Source of the DNA: JBGZFC01 sp041846575
Lineage (GTDB): Bacteria; Bacteroidota; Bacteroidia; Bacteroidales; Dysgonomonadaceae
Assembly (NCBI GenBank): GCA_041846575.1
Contig: JBGZFC010000023.1
Span: forward strand, 1-13,644
Reading direction: 5' to 3'
DNA: 13,644 nucleotides
Both the position numbers and the translations under genes were made by a program. The notes below the pieces were generated by a model, which was not told where the DNA came from, searched no databases, and worked only from the letters and a program-made list of their open reading frames with translations. This document shows positions 6,572 through 13,586 of the stretch, one piece after another (positions within the stretch are counted from its first letter, which is position 1; every line of letters starts with the position of its first letter).

Positions 6572-6774
6572 TATTGCTGTCCGATAAATATTTTCATTTT
6601 ACTCTGAAATGATCTCCAGTAAACGATTTGTCCCGAAGAAATTCGGGAGGCAAGCAGAGTCTGTATGTTTATTGACAACCGCAAGCTGCTTCCGATTATT
6701 ATCAGGATTGCATGCTGTTTATGGAGATTTCGCCTGTTCAGTCTATACAATATTTATTATATCGAACAGCAATA
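6572..6774. mobile_element. MITE-like element, 203 bp, with terminal inverted repeats
   Basis: The left end (6572-6586) and the inverted right end (6774-6760) match at 14 of 15 positions: TATTGCTGTCCGATA against TATTGCTGTTCGATA. TAAATATT follows on both sides, after a 5-bp insertion on the right. The inside has no coding frame and holds small stems, such as CCCGAA-GAAA-TTCGGG (6632-6647) and AAGCAG/CTGCTT (6652-6657, 6686-6691). The first 58 bp recur in inverted orientation at 13587-13644. I see no clear target-site duplication. A parent transposase is not in the window. It could be a non-autonomous relative of an IS or an internally deleted IS. Confidence 0.6.
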
Positions 6775-6776
6775 GT

Positions 6777-6807
6777 TTTGAATAGTGAACGAAAACATTT
6801 ATTTTTG
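6777..6807 (+). promoter_or_regulatory. Promoter of the prolyl oligopeptidase gene
   Basis: TTTG (6777-6780), 19 bp, then TATTTTTG (6800-6807): an exact Bacteroidota -33/-7 promoter. The predicted start near 6814 gives a leader of about 38 nt, A-rich before the ATG. The -33 box begins 2 bp after the right end of the MITE-like element. Confidence 0.8.
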
Positions 6808-6851
6808 CTTATTAATTCATTATTACAACAAATTTATAAAAAATCAAATCA

Positions 6852-8918
6852 ATGAAAAAATTATCTTTATTTGTATTACTAATTATGACTCTATCAGTAT
6901 CAGGTCAAATTAAGTTTCAACCGCCTACAACATCTAAAAGACCGGTTGTTGACACCCTGCACAATGTAGTTATTATCGACGATTATCGTTGGTTGGAGGA
7001 CAAGGATAACGAGGAAGTTATGGCTTGGACACGAGCGCAACACGATTACGGTGTTGAGTATTTAGCTAAAACTCAAAAAACGCATCCGGGCGTTCGTGAA
7101 GCTATTGCAGCGTATATTGATATGGATTACGAAGGACCAATAAACAAAATTGGTGCTCGTCAATTTCAAACAATAAAAAGAAAAGGCGATAAGCAGTACA
7201 AAATTTACACAATTCTTGATGGAGAGAAAAAACTTATTTGGGATCCTGTGGCTCTTGACCCATCGGGCAAAACATCAACATCCGGAACAAGCTATACATA
7301 CGATGGCAATAGGGTGGCGATAAGTGTTCAGCAAGGCGGAGCCGAAGTTACCACAACATACATTGTTGACACTAAAACGGGAGAGATGTTATATGAGCCG
7401 CTAAAAGATACTTTCGGCTTTAGTTGGACGAAAGATCAAAAGCATGCCTATATTACCAGAAGAAGTAAAGAAGATATTGCCACACAACGACCATTAAAGA
7501 CTTATCTTTGGAAAGTGGGAGAGCCTGTTGAAACTGCTGTTTTTATAGGAACAACTAAAGATGCAAAAAACAGCTTCTTTATTTATGATAACAGATATAG
7601 CGATGTAACGTTTTACGGTGAAAGCGATTTCTACTCAAACAGTGTTTATATGCGAAAAACCGGAACAAACAACGATGGAATTCTAATATATCAAAGCGAT
7701 AAACATAATGCTTATCCTACTGCAATAGGCGATAAATTGTATATGCTCACAAATGACAATGCACCAAATTACAGATTGATGACTGCAAATGTGTCAGAGC
7801 CTGAATATAAAAATTGGAAAACATTGATACCGGAGTCAGAGACTGTAATTCAAAGCTTCGTAGTAACAAAAAGCAATATCATCATACAAGACAAAAAAGA
7901 TATTCAAAGTCGCCTTACGCTATATAGCCTTAACGGCGAGTTGATTAGAGAGATAGAACTCCCCGAAGTTGGTAATGTTAGTGGCATGAGTTACAATCGT
8001 GAAGAAGATTCTCTATATATCGGACTTAATACGTTTACATCAACGCAAAAAACATTTGTTGCTTCTCCCAACGATTTCAAGTGGAAGCTCTATTATCAGC
8101 GCGAGTTGCCAATAGATATGAGAAATGTAGAAGGTCACATCAAGTTTTATACATCGAAAGACGGAACAAAAGTTCCTGCATTTGTTATTCACAAGAAAGG
8201 TCTAAAGCTTGATGGAAACAATCCTGTTTTCATTACAGGATACGGAGGTTTTAACGTAGGTATTGAGCCGAGATATTACGGATTTTATGCACCCTTGATT
8301 GAAAAGGGGGTAGTGATAGTTGAAGCAGGAATCAGAGGAGGTGATGAGTATGGCGAAGAGTGGCATCGCAACGGAATGCTTGATAAAAAACAGAACACTT
8401 TCGACGATTTTAACAGTTGTGTAGAGTGGCTTATAAAAGAAGGTTATACCAATCCGTCACGAGTTGTGGCATCGGGAGGAAGTAACGGTGGTTTGTTGAT
8501 GGGTGCAATAGCGACACAACGTCCAGATTTGTATAAAGCGATTATCTGTCAGGTGCCGTTGATTGATATGTTGCGCTACCACAAATTTTTGATAGCAAGA
8601 TATTGGATTCCTGAATATGGTTCGTCAGACGATGCAGAACAATTAGGATGGATTTTGCCATACTCGCCATATCACAATATTCGTACTAACGTGAGTACCC
8701 CAACTATGCTTGTTACATCGGGAATAAACGATAGTCGTACACATCCGATGCACGCACAGAAATTTGTTGCCGCTTTACAAAACAATCCGGGACAAACAAA
8801 TCCTGTTATTTTGCATGTCGATTTCGATAGCGGACACGGTTCGGGTCAGAGCACACAACAAAGTATCGATAATTATACTTTTATATTTGAGTTTGTTTTA
8901 AATCAGTTAGGATTGTAG
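6852..8918 (+). CDS. Secreted prolyl oligopeptidase (peptidase S9A)
   Basis: A serine peptidase of 688 residues that should cut short proline-containing peptides after Pro. A signal peptide (about 1-18, cleaved near SVSG/QI, with no lipobox Cys) sends it to the periplasm or beyond. The N-terminal motif DDYRWLEDKDNEEVMAW (43-59) is typical of the S9A family and leads into a beta-propeller (about 75-420) that gates access. The alpha/beta-hydrolase domain (about 425-688) contains ITGYGGFNVG (461-470), RGGDEYGEEWHRNG (495-508) and the triad Ser544 (GGSNGG), Asp627 (INDSRTHP) and His662 (SGHGSG). Length is normal for S9A (about 680-710). It stands alone, with its own strong promoter and a hairpin after the stop. 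Its role is probably peptide scavenging; substrate preference cannot be read from the sequence. Confidence 0.95.
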   Translation: MKKLSLFVLLIMTLSVSGQIKFQPPTTSKRPVVDTLHNVVIIDDYRWLEDKDNEEVMAWTRAQHDYGVEYLAKTQKTHPGVREAIAAYIDMDYEGPINKIGARQFQTIKRKGDKQYKIYTILDGEKKLIWDPVALDPSGKTSTSGTSYTYDGNRVAISVQQGGAEVTTTYIVDTKTGEMLYEPLKDTFGFSWTKDQKHAYITRRSKEDIATQRPLKTYLWKVGEPVETAVFIGTTKDAKNSFFIYDNRYSDVTFYGESDFYSNSVYMRKTGTNNDGILIYQSDKHNAYPTAIGDKLYMLTNDNAPNYRLMTANVSEPEYKNWKTLIPESETVIQSFVVTKSNIIIQDKKDIQSRLTLYSLNGELIREIELPEVGNVSGMSYNREEDSLYIGLNTFTSTQKTFVASPNDFKWKLYYQRELPIDMRNVEGHIKFYTSKDGTKVPAFVIHKKGLKLDGNNPVFITGYGGFNVGIEPRYYGFYAPLIEKGVVIVEAGIRGGDEYGEEWHRNGMLDKKQNTFDDFNSCVEWLIKEGYTNPSRVVASGGSNGGLLMGAIATQRPDLYKAIICQVPLIDMLRYHKFLIARYWIPEYGSSDDAEQLGWILPYSPYHNIRTNVSTPTMLVTSGINDSRTHPMHAQKFVAALQNNPGQTNPVILHVDFDSGHGSGQSTQQSIDNYTFIFEFVLNQLGL

Positions 8919-8942
8919 TTTAAGAATATAGTTTTGAGTGGA

Positions 8943-8979
8943 TTAAGTAGCTGCTAATTTCGAATTAGCAGCTACTTAA
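8943..8979 (+). terminator. Perfect 17-bp hairpin after the peptidase gene
   Basis: Two 17-bp arms (8943-8959 and 8963-8979, reading TTAAGTAGCTGCTAATT and its complement) flank the 3-base loop TCG, 24 bp past the stop. The stem is strong, but only TTAAATATAAAT follows, not a proper T-run, so it may act as an mRNA 3'-end stabiliser as much as a terminator. Confidence 0.6.
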
Positions 8980-9098
8980 ATATAAATCTAAATCCGAATA
9001 GAAAGGTCTTTGTGGCTTTATTCTTTGCTCTGCAAATCATTTCGTTTAATATGACAAGAAAAATCAGTATAATTCCATAAAAACATTATAAATTTTGT

Positions 9099-9106
9099 TA
9101 CCTTTG
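9099..9106 (+). promoter_or_regulatory. -7 promoter box for the rsmI-like/murB/murA operon
   Basis: TACCTTTG fits TAnnTTTG, 25 bp before the ATG at 9132. No TTTG is seen at the proper -33 distance, so the upstream element is weak or unusual. I find no comparable box before murB or murA. Confidence 0.6.
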
Positions 9107-9131
9107 TGAAAAGGTAATTTTTTTTTGCAAA

Positions 9132-9839
9132 ATGCAACATCCGTCACTTTTTCTTATTCCGGTTACATTGGGCGACACATCTGTTGAGCGTGTTATTCCG
9201 AGCTACAACATTGAAATAGTTTCTTCTTTGAAACACTTTATTGTAGAGAATGTACGTTCGGCACGACGATTCCTGAAGCTGTGCAATAAAGAGATTGATA
9301 TTGATTCGATTACGTTTTACGAACTCAACAAACATACCGATAAAAATCAGATAGCAAATTATCTGTTGCCTGTAAAATCGGGCGAAAGTATGGGGGTGAT
9401 TTCCGAAGCCGGATGTCCTGCCGTTGCCGACCCGGGTGCCGATGTTGTGGCAATTGCACAAAGCAATGGAATTAGGGTAGTGCCGTTAGTTGGTCCTTCA
9501 TCCATGCTTATGGCGATAATGGCTTCGGGTTTTAACGGACAAAGTTTTGCTTTCCACGGTTATTTGCCTATTGATGCGGATGAGCGGGTAAGAATGTTGA
9601 AGAAGTTGGAAAACAGAATTTACAGCGAAGACCAAACACAACTTTTTATCGAAACACCATATCGAAATCATAGACTCGCTGAAGATATTTTGAAACATTG
9701 TAAACCACAAACTCGCTTTTGTATTGCAATGAATATATCTTGCGAAGATGAATATATTGTTACGAAAAACGTGAAATCCTGGAAAGGAAAATTGCCTGAT
9801 ATGAACAAAAAACCAACAGTTTTTTTAATATATAAATAA
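9132..9839 (+). CDS. RsmI-like SAM-dependent methyltransferase (tetrapyrrole methylase fold)
   Basis: A cytoplasmic methyltransferase of 235 residues related to RsmI, which 2'-O-methylates C1402 of 16S rRNA. Matching blocks are FLIPVTLGD (7-15), GVISEAGCPAVADPGADVVA (88-107; RsmI has ISDAG.P..SDPG), PLVGPSSMLMAIMASGF (117-133), FHGYLPIDADERVR (140-153) and LFIETPYRNH (171-180). At 235 residues it is clearly shorter than RsmI (about 280) and lacks the C-terminal extension. Bacteroidota commonly carry this short paralog as well as true RsmI, so its target may not be C1402. It lies 12 bp before murB, so the two are probably cotranscribed, though a shared function is not evident. Confidence 0.88.
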   Translation: MQHPSLFLIPVTLGDTSVERVIPSYNIEIVSSLKHFIVENVRSARRFLKLCNKEIDIDSITFYELNKHTDKNQIANYLLPVKSGESMGVISEAGCPAVADPGADVVAIAQSNGIRVVPLVGPSSMLMAIMASGFNGQSFAFHGYLPIDADERVRMLKKLENRIYSEDQTQLFIETPYRNHRLAEDILKHCKPQTRFCIAMNISCEDEYIVTKNVKSWKGKLPDMNKKPTVFLIYK

Positions 9840-9851
9840 CTGATAATTAGA

Positions 9852-10850
9852 ATGAATATTCAATACAATATAGAACTTAAACCCTATAATTCATTTAGAA
9901 CCAAAGCTATAGCTAAACTGTTTGCCCAGCCTGCAACGGTAAACGAATTACAAACCATAATATCGACCTACAAAACTGAACAAAAATTGGTGGTAGGAGG
10001 TGGTTGCAACCTGTTTTTTACTAAAGATTTTGACGGACTTATCATTCATCCGCAACTTTTCGAAATAAACGTGATTGATGAAAACGAACAAACGGTTACT
10101 CTCGAAGTTGGTGCATCAGAGGATTGGGATGAGTTTGTAGAGTATTGTGTATCTAATAATTATGCAGGTTTGGAAAACCTTTCGTTTATTCCGGGAACGG
10201 TGGGAGCATCGCCTGTGCAAAATATAGGAGCTTACGGAGCCGAAGTAAAAGATACTATTGTTTCGGTGCATACTGTCGATATTGAAACATCACAAACGAA
10301 AACGTTTCTAAACGAAGAGTGCGATTTCTCATATCGAAACAGTCTGTTTAAGCAGACACAACGATATGTAATAACATCGGTAGTTTTCCGATTGAAAAAA
10401 GCGTTTACTTACACTGAGAAATATGCCGATTTAAACAGAGAGTTGGCAAATGTTACGCAACCTACTTTGCAACAAGTTCGTGAAGCGGTTATTAAAGTTC
10501 GCCAACAGAAACTGCCAAACCATTTGGAGTTGCCCAATGCAGGAAGTTTTTTCAAAAATCCGATTCTTACATCGGATGAAAAAGATAAACTAATCACTTT
10601 ATTGCCTGAAGCTCCTTTATATGCTGTGGGCAACGACAGTTTTAAAACTTCGGCTGCTTATCTTATCGATAGTGCAGGATGCAAAGGTATGCGTGTTGAC
10701 AACGTTGGTGTTTACGACAAACATGCACTGATTATCGTGAATTACGGAACTGAAAGCGGTGCAGAAATTAAGCAGTTTATGAATGAAATACGAGACACTG
10801 TGTTTTATGAGTTTGGTGTGATACTTGAACCCGAAGTGTGGATTTTTTAG
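9852..10850 (+). CDS. murB: UDP-N-acetylenolpyruvoylglucosamine reductase MurB
   Basis: A cytoplasmic flavoenzyme of 332 residues that uses NADPH to reduce the MurA product to UDP-MurNAc. The FAD-binding part shows YNSFRT (12-17), VVGGGCNLFFT (47-57), GLENLSFIPGTVGASPVQNI (106-125) and GAYGAE (126-131). Catalytic positions are present: YRNSLFK (161-167) with Arg162, NAGSFFKNP (229-237) with the proton-donating Ser232, and the C-terminal LEPEVW (325-330) with the conserved Glu. The length and the YRxSxFK-type loop fit the E. coli-like type I enzyme. It sits 60 bp before murA, whose product is its substrate, and follows the rsmI-like gene by 12 bp. Confidence 0.97.
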   Translation: MNIQYNIELKPYNSFRTKAIAKLFAQPATVNELQTIISTYKTEQKLVVGGGCNLFFTKDFDGLIIHPQLFEINVIDENEQTVTLEVGASEDWDEFVEYCVSNNYAGLENLSFIPGTVGASPVQNIGAYGAEVKDTIVSVHTVDIETSQTKTFLNEECDFSYRNSLFKQTQRYVITSVVFRLKKAFTYTEKYADLNRELANVTQPTLQQVREAVIKVRQQKLPNHLELPNAGSFFKNPILTSDEKDKLITLLPEAPLYAVGNDSFKTSAAYLIDSAGCKGMRVDNVGVYDKHALIIVNYGTESGAEIKQFMNEIRDTVFYEFGVILEPEVWIF

Positions 10851-10910
10851 CTTGTTGCACCTGTTTTTATATTGAATAATCAAAAATATTAAATCCAAAA
10901 TCCCGATATT

Positions 10911-12215
10911 ATGGCTTCATTTGTTATCGAAGGCGGACATCGCCTAAAAGGAGAAATCATACCGCAAGGGGCAAAGAACGAGGCTCTGCAGGTAATTTGT
11001 GCAACACTTCTTACCGAAGAGGAGGTAATAATCGAAAATATACCAGATATTCTCGACGTGAATAACCTTATTGCCCTGTTGCGTGATATGGGAGTAAAAA
11101 TAAATCAGTTGAGTCCGGATACTTACTCGTTTCAGGCTTTGGAAATCGATTTGGAGTTTACCAAAACCGATGATTATATGCGCCAAATTGCTGCTTTGCG
11201 AGGTTCGATAATGGTTGTAGGACCTATGTTGGCTCGATTCGGGCATACTACCGTACCAAAACCGGGTGGCGATAAAATTGGTCGTCGTCGCTTGGATACT
11301 CACTTTAATGGAATTATGAAATTGGGAGCCGAATTGGTTTACGATGAAAAGCAACAGATTTTCTCTCTGACAGCCGAAAAACTTCGCGGACAATATATTC
11401 TTTTGGATGAAGCATCCGTTACAGGAACTGCCAATCTGCTTATGGCATCAGTATTTGCAGAGGGCGAAACCATTATCTATAATGCTGCATGTGAGCCATA
11501 CGTTGAGCAATTGAGTAGAATGTTGGTGAGTATGGGTGCTAAAATCGAAGGTATTGGTTCCAATCGTCTTATTGTGAAAGGAGTAACAAGATTGGGCGGT
11601 TGCAGACATCGAATGTTGCCCGATATGATTGAAGTCGGCAGTTTTATCGGAATGGCAGCGATGACAGCATCAGAACTTACCATCAGAGACGCATCGATAG
11701 CCAATTTGGGAATTATTCCCGAAAGTTTTCGTAAGTTAGGTATTAAAGTGGAACAAAAAGGCGACGACCTCTATATCCCTGCACAAGAGCGATATACAAT
11801 AGAATCGTTTATAGATGGTTCAATTCTTACTATTGCCGATGCGCCGTGGCCCGGACTTACGCCCGACTTGCTCAGCGTGATGCTTGTTGTTGCTACGAAA
11901 GCCGAAGGTTGTGTGCTTATACACCAGAAGATGTTTGAGAGTCGTCTCTTCTTCGTTGATAAACTTATCGATATGGGTGCTCAAATTATATTGTGCGACC
12001 CGCACAGAGCAACGGTTATCGGTTTGGGCGATAGATTCAAACTTCGGGGAATGACCATGACTTCGCCCGATATTCGTGCGGGAATCTCTCTTCTTATTGC
12101 CGCCATGAGTGCCAAAGGCAAAAGTACCATTCACAATATAGACCAAATAGACAGGGGTTATCAAGATATTGAAAAACGATTGAACAGATTGGGTGCAAAT
12201 ATTGTAAGAAAGTGA
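10911..12215 (+). CDS. murA: UDP-GlcNAc 1-carboxyvinyltransferase MurA with Asp at the fosfomycin site
   Basis: The enzyme transfers enolpyruvate from PEP to UDP-GlcNAc, the first committed step of peptidoglycan synthesis, in the cytoplasm. It has 434 residues and a complete two-domain EPT fold. GAKNEAL (20-26) holds the PEP-binding Lys22/Asn23. VPKPGGDKIGRRRLDTHF (115-132) is the active-site loop, GTANLLMAS (172-180) is conserved, PDLL (318-321) has the general-base-type Asp319, and DIRAG (387-391) has the PEP-contacting Arg389. In the loop the usual Cys (E. coli Cys115, GGC.IG) is Asp121, encoded GAT. Cys-to-Asp enzymes are active but not inactivated by fosfomycin, as in Mycobacterium and Chlamydia. 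It follows murB by 60 bp with no promoter seen between. A 9-bp A+T-rich stem (12276-12284 with 12298-12306) is the only hairpin downstream. Confidence 0.97.
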   Translation: MASFVIEGGHRLKGEIIPQGAKNEALQVICATLLTEEEVIIENIPDILDVNNLIALLRDMGVKINQLSPDTYSFQALEIDLEFTKTDDYMRQIAALRGSIMVVGPMLARFGHTTVPKPGGDKIGRRRLDTHFNGIMKLGAELVYDEKQQIFSLTAEKLRGQYILLDEASVTGTANLLMASVFAEGETIIYNAACEPYVEQLSRMLVSMGAKIEGIGSNRLIVKGVTRLGGCRHRMLPDMIEVGSFIGMAAMTASELTIRDASIANLGIIPESFRKLGIKVEQKGDDLYIPAQERYTIESFIDGSILTIADAPWPGLTPDLLSVMLVVATKAEGCVLIHQKMFESRLFFVDKLIDMGAQIILCDPHRATVIGLGDRFKLRGMTMTSPDIRAGISLLIAAMSAKGKSTIHNIDQIDRGYQDIEKRLNRLGANIVRK

Positions 12216-12330
12216 TTTTTTGTCCGAAATAGGAAGACAGAAGTCCGTTGTAGTCTGGAGACGATGGCTCTGCCTTTGCTAATTAACAACAATGTGCAAT
12301 TAGCAATGAACAATTATTGCAAATGCTATC

Positions 12331-12372
12331 TGTCATTCATAACACAGTGAAAAATCTAATTTTAGCTGTTGG
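12331..12372 (+). repeat. Dispersed repeat copy R0, forward orientation
   Basis: TGTCATTCATAACACAGTGA followed by AAAATCTA and GCTGTT lines up with the reverse complement of R2 (13342-13402): TGTCATT, AACACAGTGA, AAATCTA and GCTGTT are shared. It lies between murA and the DUF2141 gene and points opposite to R1 and R2. Confidence 0.6.
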
Positions 12373-12420
12373 TTATTTGTTTTGAGATAGCCTCATTGTT
12401 TTTTCCAATAATATTGCAAT

Positions 12421-12839
12421 TTAAAAATAGATAAGTTTTATTTTTAAATTCATATCCTTATCGCCAACAACAAATTTGATATTATCAAATTTCGGAGCTT
12501 TGAACTTGGGCTTGTAATTTCTTGAAAAAGCGAATACTTCTTTAGGAATTCCCAACATGTTTTGATTGCAAGTACCATCGCCATCCTCGTCGTGACAAAT
12601 TGCGAAAGCATATTCACCCGGCGGTAAATCAAGAGTCGTAGTTACAGTTTTCGAATTTACCGGAATTGTGATTTTCATAACTTGTCCTTCATCTTTTTGG
12701 AAAAAAATCGGACTATCGTACACGCCAATAATTATGTTACCCGTTGGTTTTCTTAAATTGGTAAACGTAACCGTTACATTCGTAGCGAATGAAGCAACAG
12801 TAACAAAAAATAAAATAACAAAGAAATCAACTGTTTCAT
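12421..12839 (-). pseudogene. DUF2141 secreted protein gene, frameshifted near the signal peptide
   Basis: The domain frame reads NVTVTFTNLRKPTGNIIIGV, then YDSPIFFQKDEG, LPPGEYAFAICHDEDGDGTC, NMLGIPKEVFAFS and FKAPKFDNIKFVV, ending at 12421. This is a clear DUF2141 domain: a small beta protein, usually exported, of unknown function, common in Bacteroidota. Upstream the frame has no ATG, GTG or TTG before a stop except the GTG at 12723, which lies inside the domain. A good ATG at 12839 opens a signal peptide, MKQLISLLFYF, in another frame that stops after 21 codons. Adding one base to the A6 tract at 12805-12810 joins them as MKQLISLLFYFFVTVASFA plus the domain, 139 residues, the usual family length. 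So the gene is a recent pseudogene, a phase-variable gene, or carries a sequencing error. A lost start codon in the domain frame is a less likely alternative. Confidence 0.72.
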
Positions 12840-12955
12840 AAAGTTCTATTTTTGAGGTCTTTATTTTGACCTACAATTCAATCAATTGTTTAAATCAAAT
12901 GCTTAAATATTTTACTAAATAAAGTGAAATCCACACTATTTAAAGGTTTTTTTAA

Positions 12956-12984
12956 TTTGAAGTCTCATATTTTCACTATATTTG
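12956..12984 (+). promoter_or_regulatory. Orphan Bacteroidota promoter
   Basis: TTTG (12956-12959), 17 bp, then TATATTTG (12977-12984) is a good -33/-7 match. It points right into gene-free sequence: the first ATG (12986) reads MVISD and stops. It may drive an unrecognised RNA, belong to a decayed gene, or be chance in A+T-rich DNA. Confidence 0.4.
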
Positions 12985-13147
12985 TATGGTTATATCGGAT
13001 TAAAAAAACAAAATATATTCGTATTGGTTACTGAATACAAATATTTTTAGGTTTCACACAGAGGAACTGACGGCTTTAAGTTCGTCTCGTTGATTAAAGT
13101 TTGTCATCAACGCGCAGCAGTATCAAAAGTAAAGCACATCACTATGT

Positions 13148-13187
13148 TGTCATACTGAATAGAGCTTTTAGCGGAATGAAGTATCTG
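13148..13187 (+). repeat. Degenerate dispersed repeat copy R4
   Basis: TGTCATACTGAAT, a divergent middle, then GAATGAAGTATCTG resembles the common bacterial intergenic repeat of the TGTCATTCTGAACGAAGTGA type. The orientation is the same as R0 and opposite to R1-R3. The middle has diverged or has an insertion. Confidence 0.35.
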
Positions 13188-13248
13188 TTTTTTTAGATGC
13201 AAGACACAAGAGCCAGGGCTTAAGACATTTATTTCCTACAAAAACCAA

Positions 13249-13309
13249 CAGCTGACAGCTAATGGCTAACAGCCGGAAGAACAGATTTCTCACTTCGTTC
13301 GAAAAGACA
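13249..13309 (-). repeat. Dispersed repeat copy R1
   Basis: This 61-bp unit matches R2 (13342-13402) at 52 of 61 positions without gaps. Shared blocks include CTGACAGC, GGCTAACAGCC and AGATTTCTCACT..GTTCGAAA. It has no coding signal. Confidence 0.75.
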
Positions 13310-13341
13310 GAGAGTTGTTTATGATTTGGGTTTGTTGCTAA

Positions 13342-13402
13342 CAACTGACAGCAAACGGCTAACAGCCCAAAGAATAGATTTCTCACTGTGTTCGAAATGA
13401 CA
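13342..13402 (-). repeat. Dispersed repeat copy R2
   Basis: A direct repeat of R1, starting 93 bp further on. Its reverse complement also matches R0 beside murA, including the AACACAGTGA variant that R1 lacks, so R0 and R2 look closer to each other in this part. Confidence 0.75.
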
Positions 13403-13464
13403 AGCTGCTACCAAATACGCAACTTTCAACTTCGGTCTTCTGACATCTGACTTCTTACAAAGAT

Positions 13465-13515
13465 AAGATTCTTCACTTCGTTCAGAATTCGCAGAATCGC
13501 CCTTAGGCAATGACA
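13465..13515 (-). repeat. Partial dispersed repeat copy R3
   Basis: AAGATTCTTCACTTCGTTCA, then GAAT and, after a 20-base insertion, AATGACA. This is the same core as R1 and R2 without the GGCTAACAGCC half. Confidence 0.45.
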
Positions 13516-13586
13516 AAAACGAACGAATGTTGGGATTTTGACTACGTCTATTTTCAATTCAAGCCTTCTTTCCCAAATAATTTTTG

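Noticed and set aside
12276..12306. The TTGCTAATT/AATTAGCAA stem as the murA terminator
   Set aside because: The 9-bp stem is A+T-rich, has a 13-nt loop and no T-run after it, so it is too weak to call.
13168..13516. Two overlapping minus-strand open frames of 72 and 65 codons
   Set aside because: They are translations of the dispersed repeats R1-R3, seen as a repeated VRNLFF..LLA..CQLL pattern, without start context or family resemblance.
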